A stretch of 64,000 nucleotides of DNA from Phoronis australis. Lineage: Eukaryota; Phoronida; Phoronidae. Position 1 is the stretch's first letter. Each line of letters starts with the position of its first letter. Shown here piece after piece: positions 36,401 through 61,991 of this stretch. The stretch lies in assembly GCA_002633005.1 (NCBI GenBank), contig NMRA01000219.1, positions 415,251 to 479,250 on the forward strand, given 5' to 3'. The notes under the pieces are model-generated. The model saw nothing but the letters and a program-made list of their open reading frames with translations, ran no database searches and was not told the DNA's origin. The position numbers and the translations under genes are program-made.

Positions 36401-39293
36401 CTCCGCAGTCATTGTTTCACCAAACTAAACAGCCTACATCGGGAATGTCAATAAGGTGGCAGATCAAAGATGCCAGAGGCCCTATTCCAATTTAAAGCAA
36501 TCGGACTCTACAAAAACAAACTGAATTCCGGTCCCTGTCCGCAAGGATCCCAGTATGGTACAGGTTCCATACAAGAATCTAGTGTTCAGATTTAAACACC
36601 ATGTTTTTAACAGATTTTTTGGCAATTTCAGTTTGGGTTGACGCATAACAAGGAGCCTAAGATTAAGAAACATTGAAGAAACCAGTTTTAAACCGGTCTC
36701 CCATAGCAAAAAAAACAACAAATTTTGACTTAAACCCAAGTACCACTATGAAATTAATCTCGACAAATTGTTCCTTAGACAAATTAGGAGTAATTTCAGA
36801 GTTTCAACAGAACTGATATGGAAAACTTCACTAATTTTGGACAAAATAATTGCCAAAATTGATTATTTTTTATTTGTTGTAAATGCCCACAGCTACTCAA
36901 AACCTAGTCTAATGCCAAGTCATGAAATCAAACTTAAAACATCAGTAAAGCATCGATTTGGTGCTACCTGTCTTTCATGAAAAAAATGGGGAGACCAAAT
37001 TTCCCTAATCCACCAAGACTTTACTGTAGTTTTAGTTCAGAGGCGGTGACCATCCCATAAGCACTTTATACCGCGAACATTTTCAATAAAATATTCCTCA
37101 CGCTGGCTAAACCAACAATGCTAAAAGTACCTTTTAAGCACAGAGAGAGAGACACATTTAAAAAGCAAGATGTTTTAAATACTTCCATCTTGAACAGTAA
37201 TTCAGATTTCTTTCAAGTGTCTCTCCATTTTGTCACAGAAATTGTTGACGTAACCATCCTGATGGCAGTCAAGTTTTGATCAGTTTCAATCTTGGTGGAT
37301 CACCAATGTAGAAAATCCTCTGATATTAGGATATATGTGCCTATACACCTACATTAGTTGGCTAGTCAACTTGTCATTTTATGTGGCGAGAATGGACTCA
37401 TGGAATAAAAAACTATCAGTATTCTTTGCATTGTGAGCCTAGAAGTCACTTCTCACCAGAAGACAGACAGACTGTGTTGAGATAAGTAGTCCAAATCAAA
37501 AGTTGACAAAATAACCTGCTTGAAACTTGAAAGTCTAAGCCCAGTCTGTTCTACACCTCAGTAATTTCTTGTCAGGGACTGGCTATAACTTCTAAGTGAA
37601 AATATACTGAAAACCTCAAATCACAACAATTTCAGTCTTGCCTGACAATAAACTCTGTCTTATTTTGGTACTATTTAATCATATACTCTTGCAACTGAGC
37701 TCAATCCAATAGCAAGACAACATGTTAATAATGATCCGTTGACAACTACGTTTTCTTACTAAAGTCCAAGTTTACTTTTTTTGATCCTGGGTGATCTATA
37801 ATTGGTACATTCAGGAAAAAAGGGAAGGCAGATAATTGCACTTTTGGAAGTGCATTTATATCCAATCTATTATTCACAAGCAACTATTTCCTTGCACATT
37901 GTTTTGTACATTTTGTTTTATCAAAACGTAAATCGATCAAGCAGTTCCATTCACAAGGTTATACACCTATGCTACAGTATCCATAGACATATTGCCTAAG
38001 CAACAGGAGCTTAGCTCGATCTTCTTAGCTAATTTTTCACAGAGTCATTATATTCTATACAATGTAATAATATGTAAACCCTGTAGCCTACTGTCGGCTG
38101 CGCCTAATGCTAGGCCAATAGGAGCTTAGAACCTAGCTCTAACAGATAACATAAGTAAAGAAGGAGTCAGTACTGTGTATAATGATACCTGGATGCTCCG
38201 GCATGTTTAGTATATAAATAGAAGCGCGCACTTTGTAAAAATGGCCAGTTGCCGATTTGGGCAATTGAATAAAGGACTGCTAAAAAAAGTTTGATTATGG
38301 AGTATTTGTTCGAATTGGAAGGAATTAAAGACATCGATGGCCTCCAACAGTGTCCCTCTAAATGCAAAAGCAAAGGTACACATAGCAACATAACTTTGTT
38401 GTTTCAAACAGTGTAAGGCATAATTCGTCAAAAGGCTTTTGGCACATGAAGCGCCTATGGGAGCATCACCAGTCCAGACGGTTGCGCTGTTTACTGTTGG
38501 CTGGGCCAAGACACAGAAGCTTATTGGCTGCTGCTTGGCCATTGATTAGGGTCAGACAATGAATGACCCTAGTCAAAATCAAGCAGCAGTCAATCACAGT
38601 CATCCACAAGTATGTCCCGTAGTGGCAAAACTGAGAACTACTTTCAACGGTTCTATCTAGAGATGTAGCCACGTATGCTTTACTACCTTTTTTAATGATG
38701 GTGTATACTAAAGGTATGCTCTAAAAGATTGAAATAAGCTCCCGTGGGCCTAGAGCTAAGGCGGCCAGTGCCATAGGCAATTACATCGCCCTGGATGCCA
38801 CAGGCATACAGGGGCAATAGTACATCCCCACAAAAAGTTACTCATTTCAAAATACAGCAAATAAAATGAAATGAACCGTACATATAGGAACATGGAATTA
38901 TAATTAACACATACCATGACTCTGGATACAATTTAGTTAGCAAAACTTGAAAAAATCGATGAAAATCTGTCATGGTTTGCTCAAGTGTATCTTACCGGGT
39001 GCCATTTTACGTGAATCACACATGCTGACGAATAAAAAGTCCAAGGGACATAATTTAATCTTGACACAAATTTCAACTGATGCCTTCTCATGCTATTTTG
39101 CAAGTGTCACACGCTAGTGTCATGCGCTTCGCTCAGTGTCGCGCTAGCCTTTGCCTAACTCATGTGACTCAGTTGACCTCCTTAAGGTTATCGCGCGCGG
39201 TGAAAAAGTGATAGTTTTAAGTGTGGAATGTATTTTTGACGAGTTGAAAAATCAAAATTGGTTACCGGATTTGGGTTACCGCCCATTTAAATA
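33422..39293. other. Region upstream of GGCX, no recognised gene
   Basis: It should contain the GGCX promoter and any 5' untranslated exon, but no reliable core promoter can be called by eye. Open frames are short and none shows a domain or splice-consistent extension. Confidence 0.5.
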
Positions 39294-39297
39294 CATG

Positions 39298-39445
39298 TGT
39301 TGTAGATGTGCTTCCGGTGAATTATATGAGCCTGAGCTACTCGCTAACGGGCAGTTGCCTATTAGCTGAATGGTTAGCACACTTGCCGGTTTTATGGGGG
39401 TCGCTGGTTCGATCCCCGGGTCGGGTAATCTCGGCTATTACTACA
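39298..39445 (+). repeat. Left LTR of the TRIM element
   Basis: 148 bp. It differs from the right LTR by a 4-bp indel near GAGCCTGAGCTACTCG and a few substitutions, so the insertion is fairly young. The tRNA-like segment covers about 39358-39428. Confidence 0.8.
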
Positions 39446-39679
39446 AATGGCGTAGTCGGCAAACGGATGATCTACCGATGAAGCACTGCCAACTAGTACC
39501 CACGGACCTCGGGACAGCGCGCGTGGAAGATTCCAGGAGTCAAGGACCTGTATGAGAGATGACCTTGTGTTCACCTGTGTTGTGGTGGTAAAGGTACCAA
39601 GGGACGTTGATGACCTGTATGCGAGACATCCTGGTGTTCACCTTCCTGTCGCGTGCCCGTTCCGTAGGAAAGGGGGGAA

Positions 39680-39831
39680 TGTTGTAGATGTGCTTCCGGT
39701 GAATTATATGAGCCTCTGTTAGCTACTCGCTAACGGGCAATTGCCTATTAGCTGAATGGTTAGCACGCTTGCTGGTTTTATGGGGGTCGCTGGTTCGATC
39801 CCCGGGTCGGGTAATCTCGGCTATTACTACA
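39680..39831 (+). repeat. Right LTR of the TRIM element
   Basis: 152 bp, directly preceded by the polypurine tract and followed by CATG. The tRNA-like A and B boxes are intact in this copy as well. Confidence 0.8.
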
Positions 39832-40276
39832 CATGTAACGAAATGCGTACAGAAAGCGAATGGAAGTATTGTAGCCCCTAAATGGCCAACCGAGGGGCTA
39901 CCTGTTGCCTACCAGTGCCAAGTCGACTCGAGTAGATTTGTATTACAACTATTACATACAAATTGAAATTGTATTGTAACAATGAAAATGTAAGTTGAAG
40001 AGGTTCACTGCCCAGCGATAAGAAATAAAACAAGAGCAAAAAACGAAGAAAAACGTAGAAAATAGTACCTTTTTAACTCTACTGTTATCCAGTGAAAAGC
40101 AGGGATATTTAGTGAGCCATGTGTAGCAGAACAACCCTGGTGGAAACCAAAATTAGCTTGTAGGCCTACCAAACAAAACAACCTTGACAGGTGCTACTGG
40201 GAATTGTACCTTCTTTACCGAAAACCTCTGACGTCGGACGCCACCTACTGTTCATTTACTTCCTAAGACAATACCC

Positions 40277-40642
40277 ATGGAGGTATACGATGACACTGGA
40301 AACCCTAATACCAATAACCAATATGTTTTTAATAAATGGAAGAACGAGTATGAATCGTTATACAATGGTCCAACTGTAAATAATTTTGACCGGGGATTTT
40401 ATGCTGATATGCTTCTCAAAAAAGCTCATCTTGAGTCGTTTAATAATCTTGACTTTGATGAAAATAGTATTTTGAATAAAAATATTACTCGCGATGAAGT
40501 AAAGCGGGTAGTGATGAAATCTAAATACAATAAAGCAGTAGGAATAATTGATCATATTTGTTATGAAGTATGTAAAAATGATACCGCTATTGACCTTTTG
40601 ACTTGTTACAAATGGTTTTTCGTTACGGTATGGTACCTATAG
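40277..40642 (+). pseudogene. LINE open frame fragment before the reverse transcriptase
   Basis: 121 codons resembling the segment just before the RT domain of LINE proteins: a DDTGN turn, an aromatic W..EY..LY helix and a VKRVVMKSKYNKAVG motif. It then shifts frame, and the following about 200 bp contain further stops. Confidence 0.75.
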
Positions 40643-40840
40643 TTTATGGGCTAGATCCGTTATTATGCCTATTCCTCAGAGAAGGACCCGCGCGTCCCGC
40701 TGAGTTATAGAGATATCAGCTTGTTGTCTAACGTATACAAGTTGTATAGTAGTGTATTGAACAATAGACTGGTTGAGTAAGCGGAGGAAAACGTGCTCCT
40801 TGTTGATGAGCAATGATAGCTTTCGTCGTGACAGAGCAGT

Positions 40841-42163
40841 ATGTGTGTTGATCACGTCTTTGTTTTGACCTCGATTAGACGTAATCGCTTGAATAACAAA
40901 CAATCCACATTTGCTACTTTTATTGATATGCAAAAAGCTTTTGACTGGGTAGATAGAAATAGTTTACTTTTTAAAATGTTGGATCTTATGATAGTTGGAA
41001 AATTTTATGAATCGGTTAAAAATATTTATGCCAAAACTCAATCCTATGTTAAGATTAATAATACCTTTACGGACTGGTTTTATACATCTTGTGGGGTCAA
41101 ACAAGGAGATGTTTTATCACCTACTCTTTTTGCACAATTTATAAATGATTTGGCAAAGGAATTAAAACAGTCAAATTTAGGAATTCCTATCGGTGCTGGT
41201 AATGTTTCATCTTTGTTTTATGCTGACGATATAGTGGTACTTGCCGAGAGCGAAGAAAATTCACAGGGTTTATTAAATGTAGTTGATAAATGGTGCTCTA
41301 AATGGAGGCTAATTGTCAATCAGGAAAAAACTAATATTATTCACTTCAGATCCAAGCATGTCTCCCGTAGTTTACATTCATTTCGGTTGGGTCGACTAGA
41401 CCTAGAATATGCACCCAAATATAAATATTTAGGAATAATTTTAAATGAACATTTGAAGTTTTCTGAAACTGCTAAAACTCTATCCGAATCTGCCGGAAGA
41501 GCTTTTGGCGCTTTAATTAATAAAAAGAATAAACATATGAAGTACAGAACGTTCACTACATTATTCAATGCTTGTGTTGTGCCTGTTAGAGATTATTGTG
41601 TAGGTGTCTGGGGCGGCTCTAGCCTACAGGATCATGATGTCATTGAGAATAGAGCCGCGCGATTTTTCTTGGGCGTTCACAAATTTGCTCCTAATCATGC
41701 TGTTATGGGTGACATGGGGTGGGAATTCCCCAGTGTTAGGCGGAAAATTGAGCTTTTGAGAATGTGGAATCGTATTATTAATTTCGAGGATGATAGACTA
41801 ACATACCGAATATTTTGGTGGGACTACACTACTTGTACTAATAATTGGTCGTCTGAAGTTTTGAGCATTTTTGAAGAATTAGGGATTTCGGATTGTTTTC
41901 ATAACATACGTTCAATTAATCTGTCTCACTGTAAGAATATTTTGCATGATTTAGCCTGTAATAGGTGGTTGTTTGAAAGCCGTTCGAAACCAAAGTTAAG
42001 AACCTATGTTTTGATGAGGAATGTCTTTGAAGTTGAGCCTTACGTGCTTTTAGATTTAACTCGGCCTAGTAGGTCAATTCTTGCTCAAATTAGAACCGGA
42101 ACCCTACAGCTATTGGTTGAGGTCGGGTGTTTTCGTTCTTTAGAATTTGATGACAGAATTTGA
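40841..42163 (+). pseudogene. LINE reverse transcriptase fragment, 440 codons
   Basis: Reverse transcriptase motifs in order: FIDMQKAFDWVDR, then GVKQGDVLSPTLF, then the catalytic FYADDIVVL (YADD) at about 41217, then KYLGIILN of the thumb region. The C-terminus runs to an in-frame TGA at 42163. The following codons still carry a CLCH and HFLFECPFF zinc-knuckle-like motif, so that stop is a decay mutation rather than the natural end. The real start lies upstream of the first ATG. Confidence 0.88.
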
Positions 42164-42713
42164 TGTCTTTGTCACATTGGTCAGGTCGAAATTGAACTAC
42201 ATTTTCTGTTTGAGTGTCCGTTTTTCTTAGATGCCAGAAACAACCTTTTACTGTCAAGTTGAGATTAAATATCCACGATTCCGTGCAGAAAGACGTGAAA
42301 GTAAATTAATTACAATCATGCAAAAAAATGTTATTAGAAAAACGTCAGTTTTCATCAAAAATATTTTTGAAGTAAGGTGAGAGTATAGTTTTGTTCCGAA
42401 AGTACGAACGTAACGGAATAAAGGCTGTGAGCAATGAAAAGTGTCGTGCATTTAACAAATTCTGTATAACCGAAGTAAGGAAAAATTATATTTATTTATG
42501 ATCACTTTTATCTTGGCCTTCTCTTTCTGGTCCTCTTGCAATGCGTGTACACTTTTCTTTTCTTTTTTGTATCATGTATCTAAAGTGACTTATTAGCCCC
42601 GTGGAGGGCTGGGTGTTCCTAGTCTTTGTAACGCATTCATTGTTTAAGTTCATTTGAACGCATGTCACTATAATAAAAAATTACTTAATTACTTACTTAC
42701 TTACTCCAAAAGA

Positions 42714-44329
42714 TTTCATAAGCTGTCACCTCCATGCTGGTCAGTGCGTGAACTTGGAATCCTGCTTGATCTCAAGATCGCGTAAGCGTGAACTTCGAAT
42801 TGAATATTCATTTGGGCAATCATGTTACTTTTTTGTTCAGTGTAAAGAGTTTTTGTAATTATTGACCTCATAATCACCCATTTTCCCCCTTTACCGTAAC
42901 TTATAGTGTCAAAGGACTTCGGAAGAACTGTGAATTGTTAAATCAATACGATTCTTTGGTGAATAAGATCGCCAATAGTTGAACAAGGATTGGTTAAAAT
43001 TTACGTTATTTTTTCAGCATGAGATTTGATTTAGAGCAGTGCAAATTTTTATCAACGTGAACGTGATTATTTAAGTGAACTTTTCAAGTTTCCACAAGTT
43101 GTGTAGTCCAAAAAGAATTCACGCCTAGTACGCGACCTTCAGATTCAAAGCAAGATTAACTGAATTCACGCCACAGCATACCGACTCGGAACAGTTCTGT
43201 GATTGCGTAGGCCACGATGTAGCATATGATTTTCACTTTCTCTTCTTTCGTGGGAAAACAAAAGACACGGAAACTAGGGTATTTTTCACTACTAGCCAGG
43301 GCATGGGCGACCCCCCCCCTCCCCCCATGTGGAGAATTTCTCGCTTACACTGGCCCCCCCTCAAGTTCCTTTAGCCCAGACTACTTTTACGATGCCTATT
43401 CAACACGCCCTTTGTATTGATGTAGATCTGAGCTAATGAAGTGGAAAGGTAATAGCTGTAGCATTACTGTCTCAAAATGGTTGTCGTTAGAACCCCCTAT
43501 TTGGTTTCCTCTGACATTTGCAGAGTTACAGCCTGCAACTCTGGAGAGTAGTGTTAACTTGGCACATTATAAATATTACAAAATGACTAAAAAGGTTAAC
43601 ATGTGTTTATCTTCACAAAGGGCCACTTCCCAAAGGAACGATATGTTTCATCATGGTTATCTTTATTCAATTTTCAATGCTTCTGCCCACTTGTTTTTTG
43701 CTGGGAACTGGTTGATAACTTTTTGTCTAAGTTTTAAACTTGAAGTATCAAAAAAGTGGTAGATTTTGATCGCCAGCGAAACTTAATTAGTTAAGTTCAT
43801 TGTGAGCCCATCCCTGAACTTTCCACATTACAGGTGCACTAAGCCTTTCATTAAAGTTTAATCTTCATTAGAACTCAAATCATAAAATATATACAAAAGT
43901 GCAAATATGGTGATAACCAAACTGAAGACTTTTAATCTCTGGACAATTTTGGTGGCACTGACTATATAACCATTCTAGCTCTTTACCAGTAATAAAAAAT
44001 TATAAGTGGGCACAAGTTATTTAAGTACAACTGTTTCCTTGTCAAAAAATCTGGTTAAACGAGATTGAATGAATATTAAAAAATGAATCCCTGTGATATT
44101 ATTAACTCTGATCAGCGTTTGTATATCCACCGAGTACATTAATACGCGCGGTAGTTTATCTTCAATAGAATCAATGAATGTAGTTTTTGAATTATTAGTT
44201 CATCGATTTTCGAAAACCGTACGTGGTTGTTTTTTTTTCCAGCTGAATGTCGCCGTGGTGTTCATTTTCAACGAAAATTAGTGGCTAATGCATTTTAAAA
44301 ATTCTGCATTATGTACTGTCAGAAATGTT
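42714..44329. other. Intergenic, no recognised gene
   Basis: AT-rich sequence with a C-rich run near 43310-43330. Open frames are short and without motifs. Confidence 0.5.
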
Positions 44330-45130
44330 TCTGAGTCATCTGAGTAAAGAACCGACATCACTTCACAAGGTACATCCCATCACTGCACAAGGTACATCCC
44401 CATAAGCACTCCGTCCCCCGAAGAAGTACATCCCGAAGTGTGTAGATGCTGACAGTTCCAATCAGTAGCTGATTCACTAGCCTTCTGTTTCTTCCACAAA
44501 GTCTTCATTTTCTGCAAGCAGCCCATCCAACTCCTAGCTCACGAAGTCGTTCCAAATGATGATGTTCTGATTCCTCTTGGTCCTTAATTCTTCAGCTTCT
44601 CCCGGACCATATTCACAATTTCCGGTTTATCAGGACACAGTTTCCCTTCTGGTTTTGCTTTCCCAGCCAGCTCATCAGCACGTTCATTCCACCTAACTCC
44701 AGCATGGCCTGGGGTAAAAATCCATGTGATCTTTTTCAAAGTCGCCTTTGTTAGGAGTTCAGTCCATTCAGCTCTCAAAAGTCCACTTTCAAATTTTTTC
44801 AGAGTACTTTGTGAATCTGTAACAAAGATCACATGTGCTTGCCGAGTCGTTGTGACCCACTCGAGAGCCTGTGTAATTGCTTCTATGTCCATTCTCATGC
44901 TGGACGTTGTCATATTGTACGCTCCCTGCTGTTCCTGCACTACGGTCTGCCATTTACAATCGCTGAGAAGCCCCTTCCAGATTGTTCCCCTCTTTTAACA
45001 GATCCATCCGTGTAAACAACTACATCTCCATGCCGAGAGTTGTCTTCAATAAGTTGTTTTATTTCAGCATCTGTCGCCCCCTGCGCCCACTCTCTACCGA
45101 TTCTCTGCTCAACGTGATCACCACCTTTCC
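44330..45130 (-). pseudogene. RNase H fragment of a second non-LTR retrotransposon
   Basis: Read leftwards, it has VVYTDGSV (first catalytic Asp) at about 45030, then FVTDSQSTL, then FTPGHAGVRWNERADELAG, the order seen in the RNase HI domain of LINE proteins. A one-base frameshift and a stop near 44945 split the domain. Weaker coding similarity of the protein tail (CLWGC) continues to about 44330. It is on the opposite strand from the LINE at 40.3-42.7 kb and is not part of it. Confidence 0.82.
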
Positions 45131-45569
45131 AAAATCTACCTGCTGTTTCTCATTCATCTGAATTCACTCTTCTCCCCGCCGTATAGTTTCTACTGCACAG
45201 ACATCTTTGATGGTGTCTTCTGCCTGAGCCATCCAAGAAGCTCCTCGTTTCAAGCGGTTGCCGGTGGTTGTTCCGATGCATGCATGAAGTGGAATGTTGC
45301 TTATCAGCTGCTACTCTTAAGTATGCTCTGACCTGAGCCACTTTGTACTTGAGAGATGTTTAAAAGAGTTTATGGTGGGGGTAATTACAGGGTCTTGTTC
45401 GTATCGGGCAATGCGGTCATCACAACTGTACCTGACTCCGGCGCCGCGCTCTCTTTGATCCTGGTAAAAGCCGTTCAGAAGGACGAGCGGTGAAAATTAC
45501 CGCATATCTTTAGAAATGCGTGACTTCCTTGTAAGCGTATTATTCACGGTAGGCGATCGATTTATTTCA

Positions 45570-45622
45570 CCATAGGGGGCAGGGGGCTATAGCTCTCTAT
45601 TTCAGTGCTGCGCCGCCCATGT
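45570..45622. mobile_element. GC-rich MITE family, partial copy
   Basis: It contains AGGGGGCTATAGC, then TTTCAGTGCTGCGCCGCCCATG, matching the right half of the copies at 45802-45876 and 52634-52705. Confidence 0.65.
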
Positions 45623-45734
45623 AAGGGACCCCGGGTCTCGTCAGCCTCTTGTCGAAGGTTTGAGGTCATGACCCACGTTGCGAAACACTGAGGATATGCT
45701 TGTAGTCACCCAGGCCCAACCCTTCTTACCGTAT

Positions 45735-45876
45735 CATGGGCGACGCAGCCACTGAAAAGAGTGGGAGTTAAAGTCCCCCCTGTGGTGCGCCGGCTATAGA
45801 CCATGGGCAGCGCAGCACTGAAAATGGGGGCTATAACCCCCCCCCCCCCCACGNCCCCCATGGTGCACCGCCCATG
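45735..45876. mobile_element. GC-rich MITE family, two adjacent copies
   Basis: Copies at about 45735-45798 and 45802-45876 each begin CATGGGC-GCGCAGC-ACTGAAA. The second ends CACCGCCCATG with a GGGGGCTATAACCCCC core, a run of C and one undetermined base (45854), typical of a hard-to-sequence hairpin. Confidence 0.7.
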
Positions 45877-48328
45877 AGTATCCGGCGGGGGAAAAGGTTC
45901 CAGAGCTCCGTCCGCCTCTCATTATAGGAGAAGTGGACCGGCGCAGTTGAAGCCGATCGCCGGAAATACGGCCCAGGGTTAAGCGATTACGGTTCAACAT
46001 ATGATCAACATTAGGCCTCACGGTTAATTGATTCTAGTGTTATAGTTCAGTCTTGCATTTTGAAGTTTCTAGAGAATGATCTATATGGTACGTACTCCGA
46101 TCAGTCTGGGTCCCCTGGGACGATATTTTAAATTAATTTCCTTTTGATGCAAAAACAAATCACTGCAATAAATGACACTGCCATATATTGACTCACCTAG
46201 ATGGCCATGTACATATTTTTCCGGCCATTGAAGACTACATTATGCATCAAAGCGACGTAAGAGTGGTCTAGGGCGGCTAGAAAACTTTAAGAAGTTTCCC
46301 GTGGCAGTCGGTGCCCGAAAGCTGAACTATAAGAACGTAAACCTACTCAGTGCTGGTACGCTTGCACAATGGGACAAAACATCTACTGAGGTAGGGCACA
46401 AGTCTTCCTGTACCGTACTGCGGCGTCATTAAGGCCATGGGCCTATTGCCTTTTTCGCGGTATCAAAGCGATTCGCATATCGGCACGTAAGCCTAAGTTT
46501 CCCAGATAAACCCAGGTAATGTTTCTCTCAAAGGTCCATACATTAACTCGCATGTAGGTGCACCCGTCTTCCTAATGTTTTTTCTCGTTTGTCTCTGTAT
46601 CTTAGGAGTCCCTTGGCGTAGCATTCTCAAGAAATTTAGAAAATAGTTTTGTATTACCGTATTGCCTGGCCTTTAGGCGCATGGACTTATATCGAAATAG
46701 TGCCTTTTTCACGACCTTTTTACCCAAGCGGTTCGCATATTAACACATGAGCCTAAGTTTCGCATACAAGCGCAGTTCTGCACAAACGCCCATGGGCCTC
46801 TACAAAGTTTCGGCTCCGTTAACTCAAGTAAAATTAATAAAAAGTTTGGAGTCTGTTGCGCAAGAATCGCTTTGTAATAAGCTTGCAACAGTCACGGAAT
46901 ATTAAACACAAAATAGTGCCTTTTTGTGTCTGAAAGTATAATGGGATTTTGCATGGGGCTCAGATTAAATTTTACAAGGGGCGTACAACCCAAAGTCGCA
47001 AAACACAAATCCGTGACAGGCTTTCTTTTCGAGTATACTCGTGCATAGCGTGGGTGTTTATAGGTAGGTTTTCAGCCGTCGGCGACATTACAGGATCACA
47101 TTGACACATAGAAAACCTGTTGTGACAATTTGGGCCTGCAGTGCTGACCCAAACTGTCATAATTTTGAAGCTGTGACAATTTGGGACGGTATAACAATTT
47201 GGGCCCACACAGCTTTCTACTACATTTGTATCATCCTCATTCATCCACTTCTCAGTAAATCTTTGTTTTTGCACCATTTCGCTTGGTTTTAAATTGTTTG
47301 GGAAATGAAGCTAAGTTGAAATTTTTAAAAACATGTTTAAAAACATGTTGAAGTCCTTGGTACTTGATTGGCAATGTTCTAATCTTTTCGGGAGACGGTC
47401 TCGGATTAAAATTCATTGCATTGAGACTTTGTTCCTGGGTGAAAGGTCACGGTTTGATTCGAGGAATATAATAAACAAGTAAAAATATAGTTGACTTTTA
47501 TTTGCAAGCATCCACTGTCTATATGGGAACGGAAAATTCATGTTAACAGCTGTTTATTGCATAATTCCAAATATTTCTGATGTCAGTATTTTCAAACAGT
47601 TTTATAAATATTTTTCTTTCCATTCCAAATGTTAAAAAGCTACCTGCCACAGGACACTAGTACAGTTGAACTATCCATACTGACAAATTCAATAACATAG
47701 ATGTCTTGACCGATTCTATAAATAACAAAGCACAATAATAACCTAACTGGTTGACCGCAAACAAACTGTGACAACCATGCATGAAAAAATGCGCCGATAG
47801 TTGAACAGCATTACCCGAATTTATCTCAAAAAACACTTCAACCGTTGTTCGGAATTTACTCTATAAATACTTCAATTTTATTACACGAATCTGTTTCTCT
47901 TTTGCTTTAAATCATTTCCCCGAAAATTTGCGAGACCAGTGACCCTCGACTTTCCCAGATGTTGAGCCAAGTAGTCTTCAGTAAGTTCTGCAAAGTTCAC
48001 TTTGCCCTGGATGAAATTTTATATCTTCAGAGTTCTGACATGCCAACTCATGACAGATCATTCGAAACTGATACTCCGCGATTAATTCAAACATTTAAAT
48101 AGTAAGACTGAAAATATTTTAAGCTTTTCAAATATAATTTCTTGTTTAACCTTCGAAATCCACCAACAGAAACCATATTTCTGGACTGGACGGAATAGGT
48201 ATGAAGATCCACCCGAGTGTATACTTGAGCAAGCAAAAACATCTCTGGAAAAGTTTAGCTCATCTCGCGCCTAAAGATGACAATAAGCTGGGTCGCGCTT
48301 GCAAAACACAATGGCATAAAGCTATTAT
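45877..48328. other. Intergenic, no recognised gene
   Basis: No supported coding sequence. A diverged repeat of roughly 75-95 bp containing TTCGCATAT and GAGCCTAAGTTT occurs at about 46430-46505 and 46672-46768. Confidence 0.5.
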
Positions 48329-48334
48329 TTTATT
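48329..48334 (-). promoter_or_regulatory. Candidate polyadenylation signal of the tandem esterase gene
   Basis: AATAAA on the minus strand about 270 nt after the stop codon. It is the first clear match downstream, so a 3' UTR of roughly 290-300 nt is plausible. Confidence 0.35.
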
Positions 48335-48603
48335 AGGCATCATAATCATTAAAATCATTTACGTATTATACACCACAACTTAGACGCAAGATCCTCGTGG
48401 AAACACAAGAGTCGCACAAGGCTTCGCGAAATATTAACGTGCATGACAAGCACGGTGATCAAATTTGATAACTTAGATAGATTCTTGAGTCTACTGAACT
48501 CAGACCATGTATCACTTAACATAGCACTGTTAATTATTCAATTAATTCAATCCTTAATAAATTTCTACTGCATACTGTATCAATGACTACTAAAATGACA
48601 TTT

Positions 48604-61574
<12,971 letters not shown>

Positions 61575-61991
61575 ATCAAGATCTGTGGCTGGTTACTCGA
61601 AGTACCAAGAGACTACGCCGCGGCGATTTTAATTTCGTCACACGGCACACACGAACACACTACGCAAAGAAACTACGGACGGCAGGCATATCTAGTGTAC
61701 ACAGACTATAAGATCAATGCAGCGGGTTCAAGTTACTGATGACCTCCCAATATTGATGCAGGGACTTTTAGCTATTTAAAGATATGACGTCTACTTAATC
61801 AGATATTGCAAATGCGATTTGCTGCCGAGCCGAGGTGTTTTCTGGTACTTAGGTAACCACCAACTCGCGATCCAGGCTGTTACAGTGACACGCATGGACA
61901 CACAAACTCTGCAAATATGTGATTGACCACTTCCACGTCAGTCATGGAAGTAAACGGAGTGACGTTGTGTTTAAACCCCAACTATTGAATT
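61575..61991 (-). other. Upstream flank of the tandem esterase gene
   Basis: It should contain the 5' UTR and promoter. A TTTAAATA element about 200 nt before the ATG is the only TATA-like site noticed. There is no independent support for a start site. Confidence 0.3.

Larger units (their letters stand above)
39298..39831 (+). mobile_element. TRIM-type miniature LTR retroelement with tRNA-like LTRs
   Basis: Two direct repeats of 148 and 152 bp (39298-39445 and 39680-39831) begin TGTTGTAG and end TACTACA, the TG...CA form of LTRs. They flank 234 bp of non-coding DNA. The tetranucleotide CATG abuts both outer ends as a target-site duplication. A TGG-initiated primer-binding-site candidate begins two bases after the left LTR, and a purine tract AGGAAAGGGGGGAA sits directly before the right LTR. 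There is no gag or pol, so mobility would depend on another element. Each LTR carries A-box-like TAGCTGAATGG and B-box GGTTCGATCCC. Confidence 0.78.
40270..42713 (+). mobile_element. Non-LTR (LINE-type) retrotransposon, 5'-truncated and broken
   Basis: Pre-reverse-transcriptase linker, reverse transcriptase and C-terminal region lie in order on the plus strand. Frame breaks and stops at about 40643-40840 separate the linker from the catalytic domain. An untranslated tail of about 500 bp ends in a TTAC microsatellite at 42680-42713, a typical LINE 3' end. No endonuclease domain is visible upstream, so the copy is 5'-truncated or decayed. It cannot encode a full protein. Confidence 0.88.

Noticed and set aside
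39355-39430. tRNA gene or simple SINE pair at the tRNA-like segments
   Set aside because: The T-stem is imperfect, and the repeats extend about 60 bp upstream with TG...CA ends, purine tract and target duplication, which a SINE pair would not explain.
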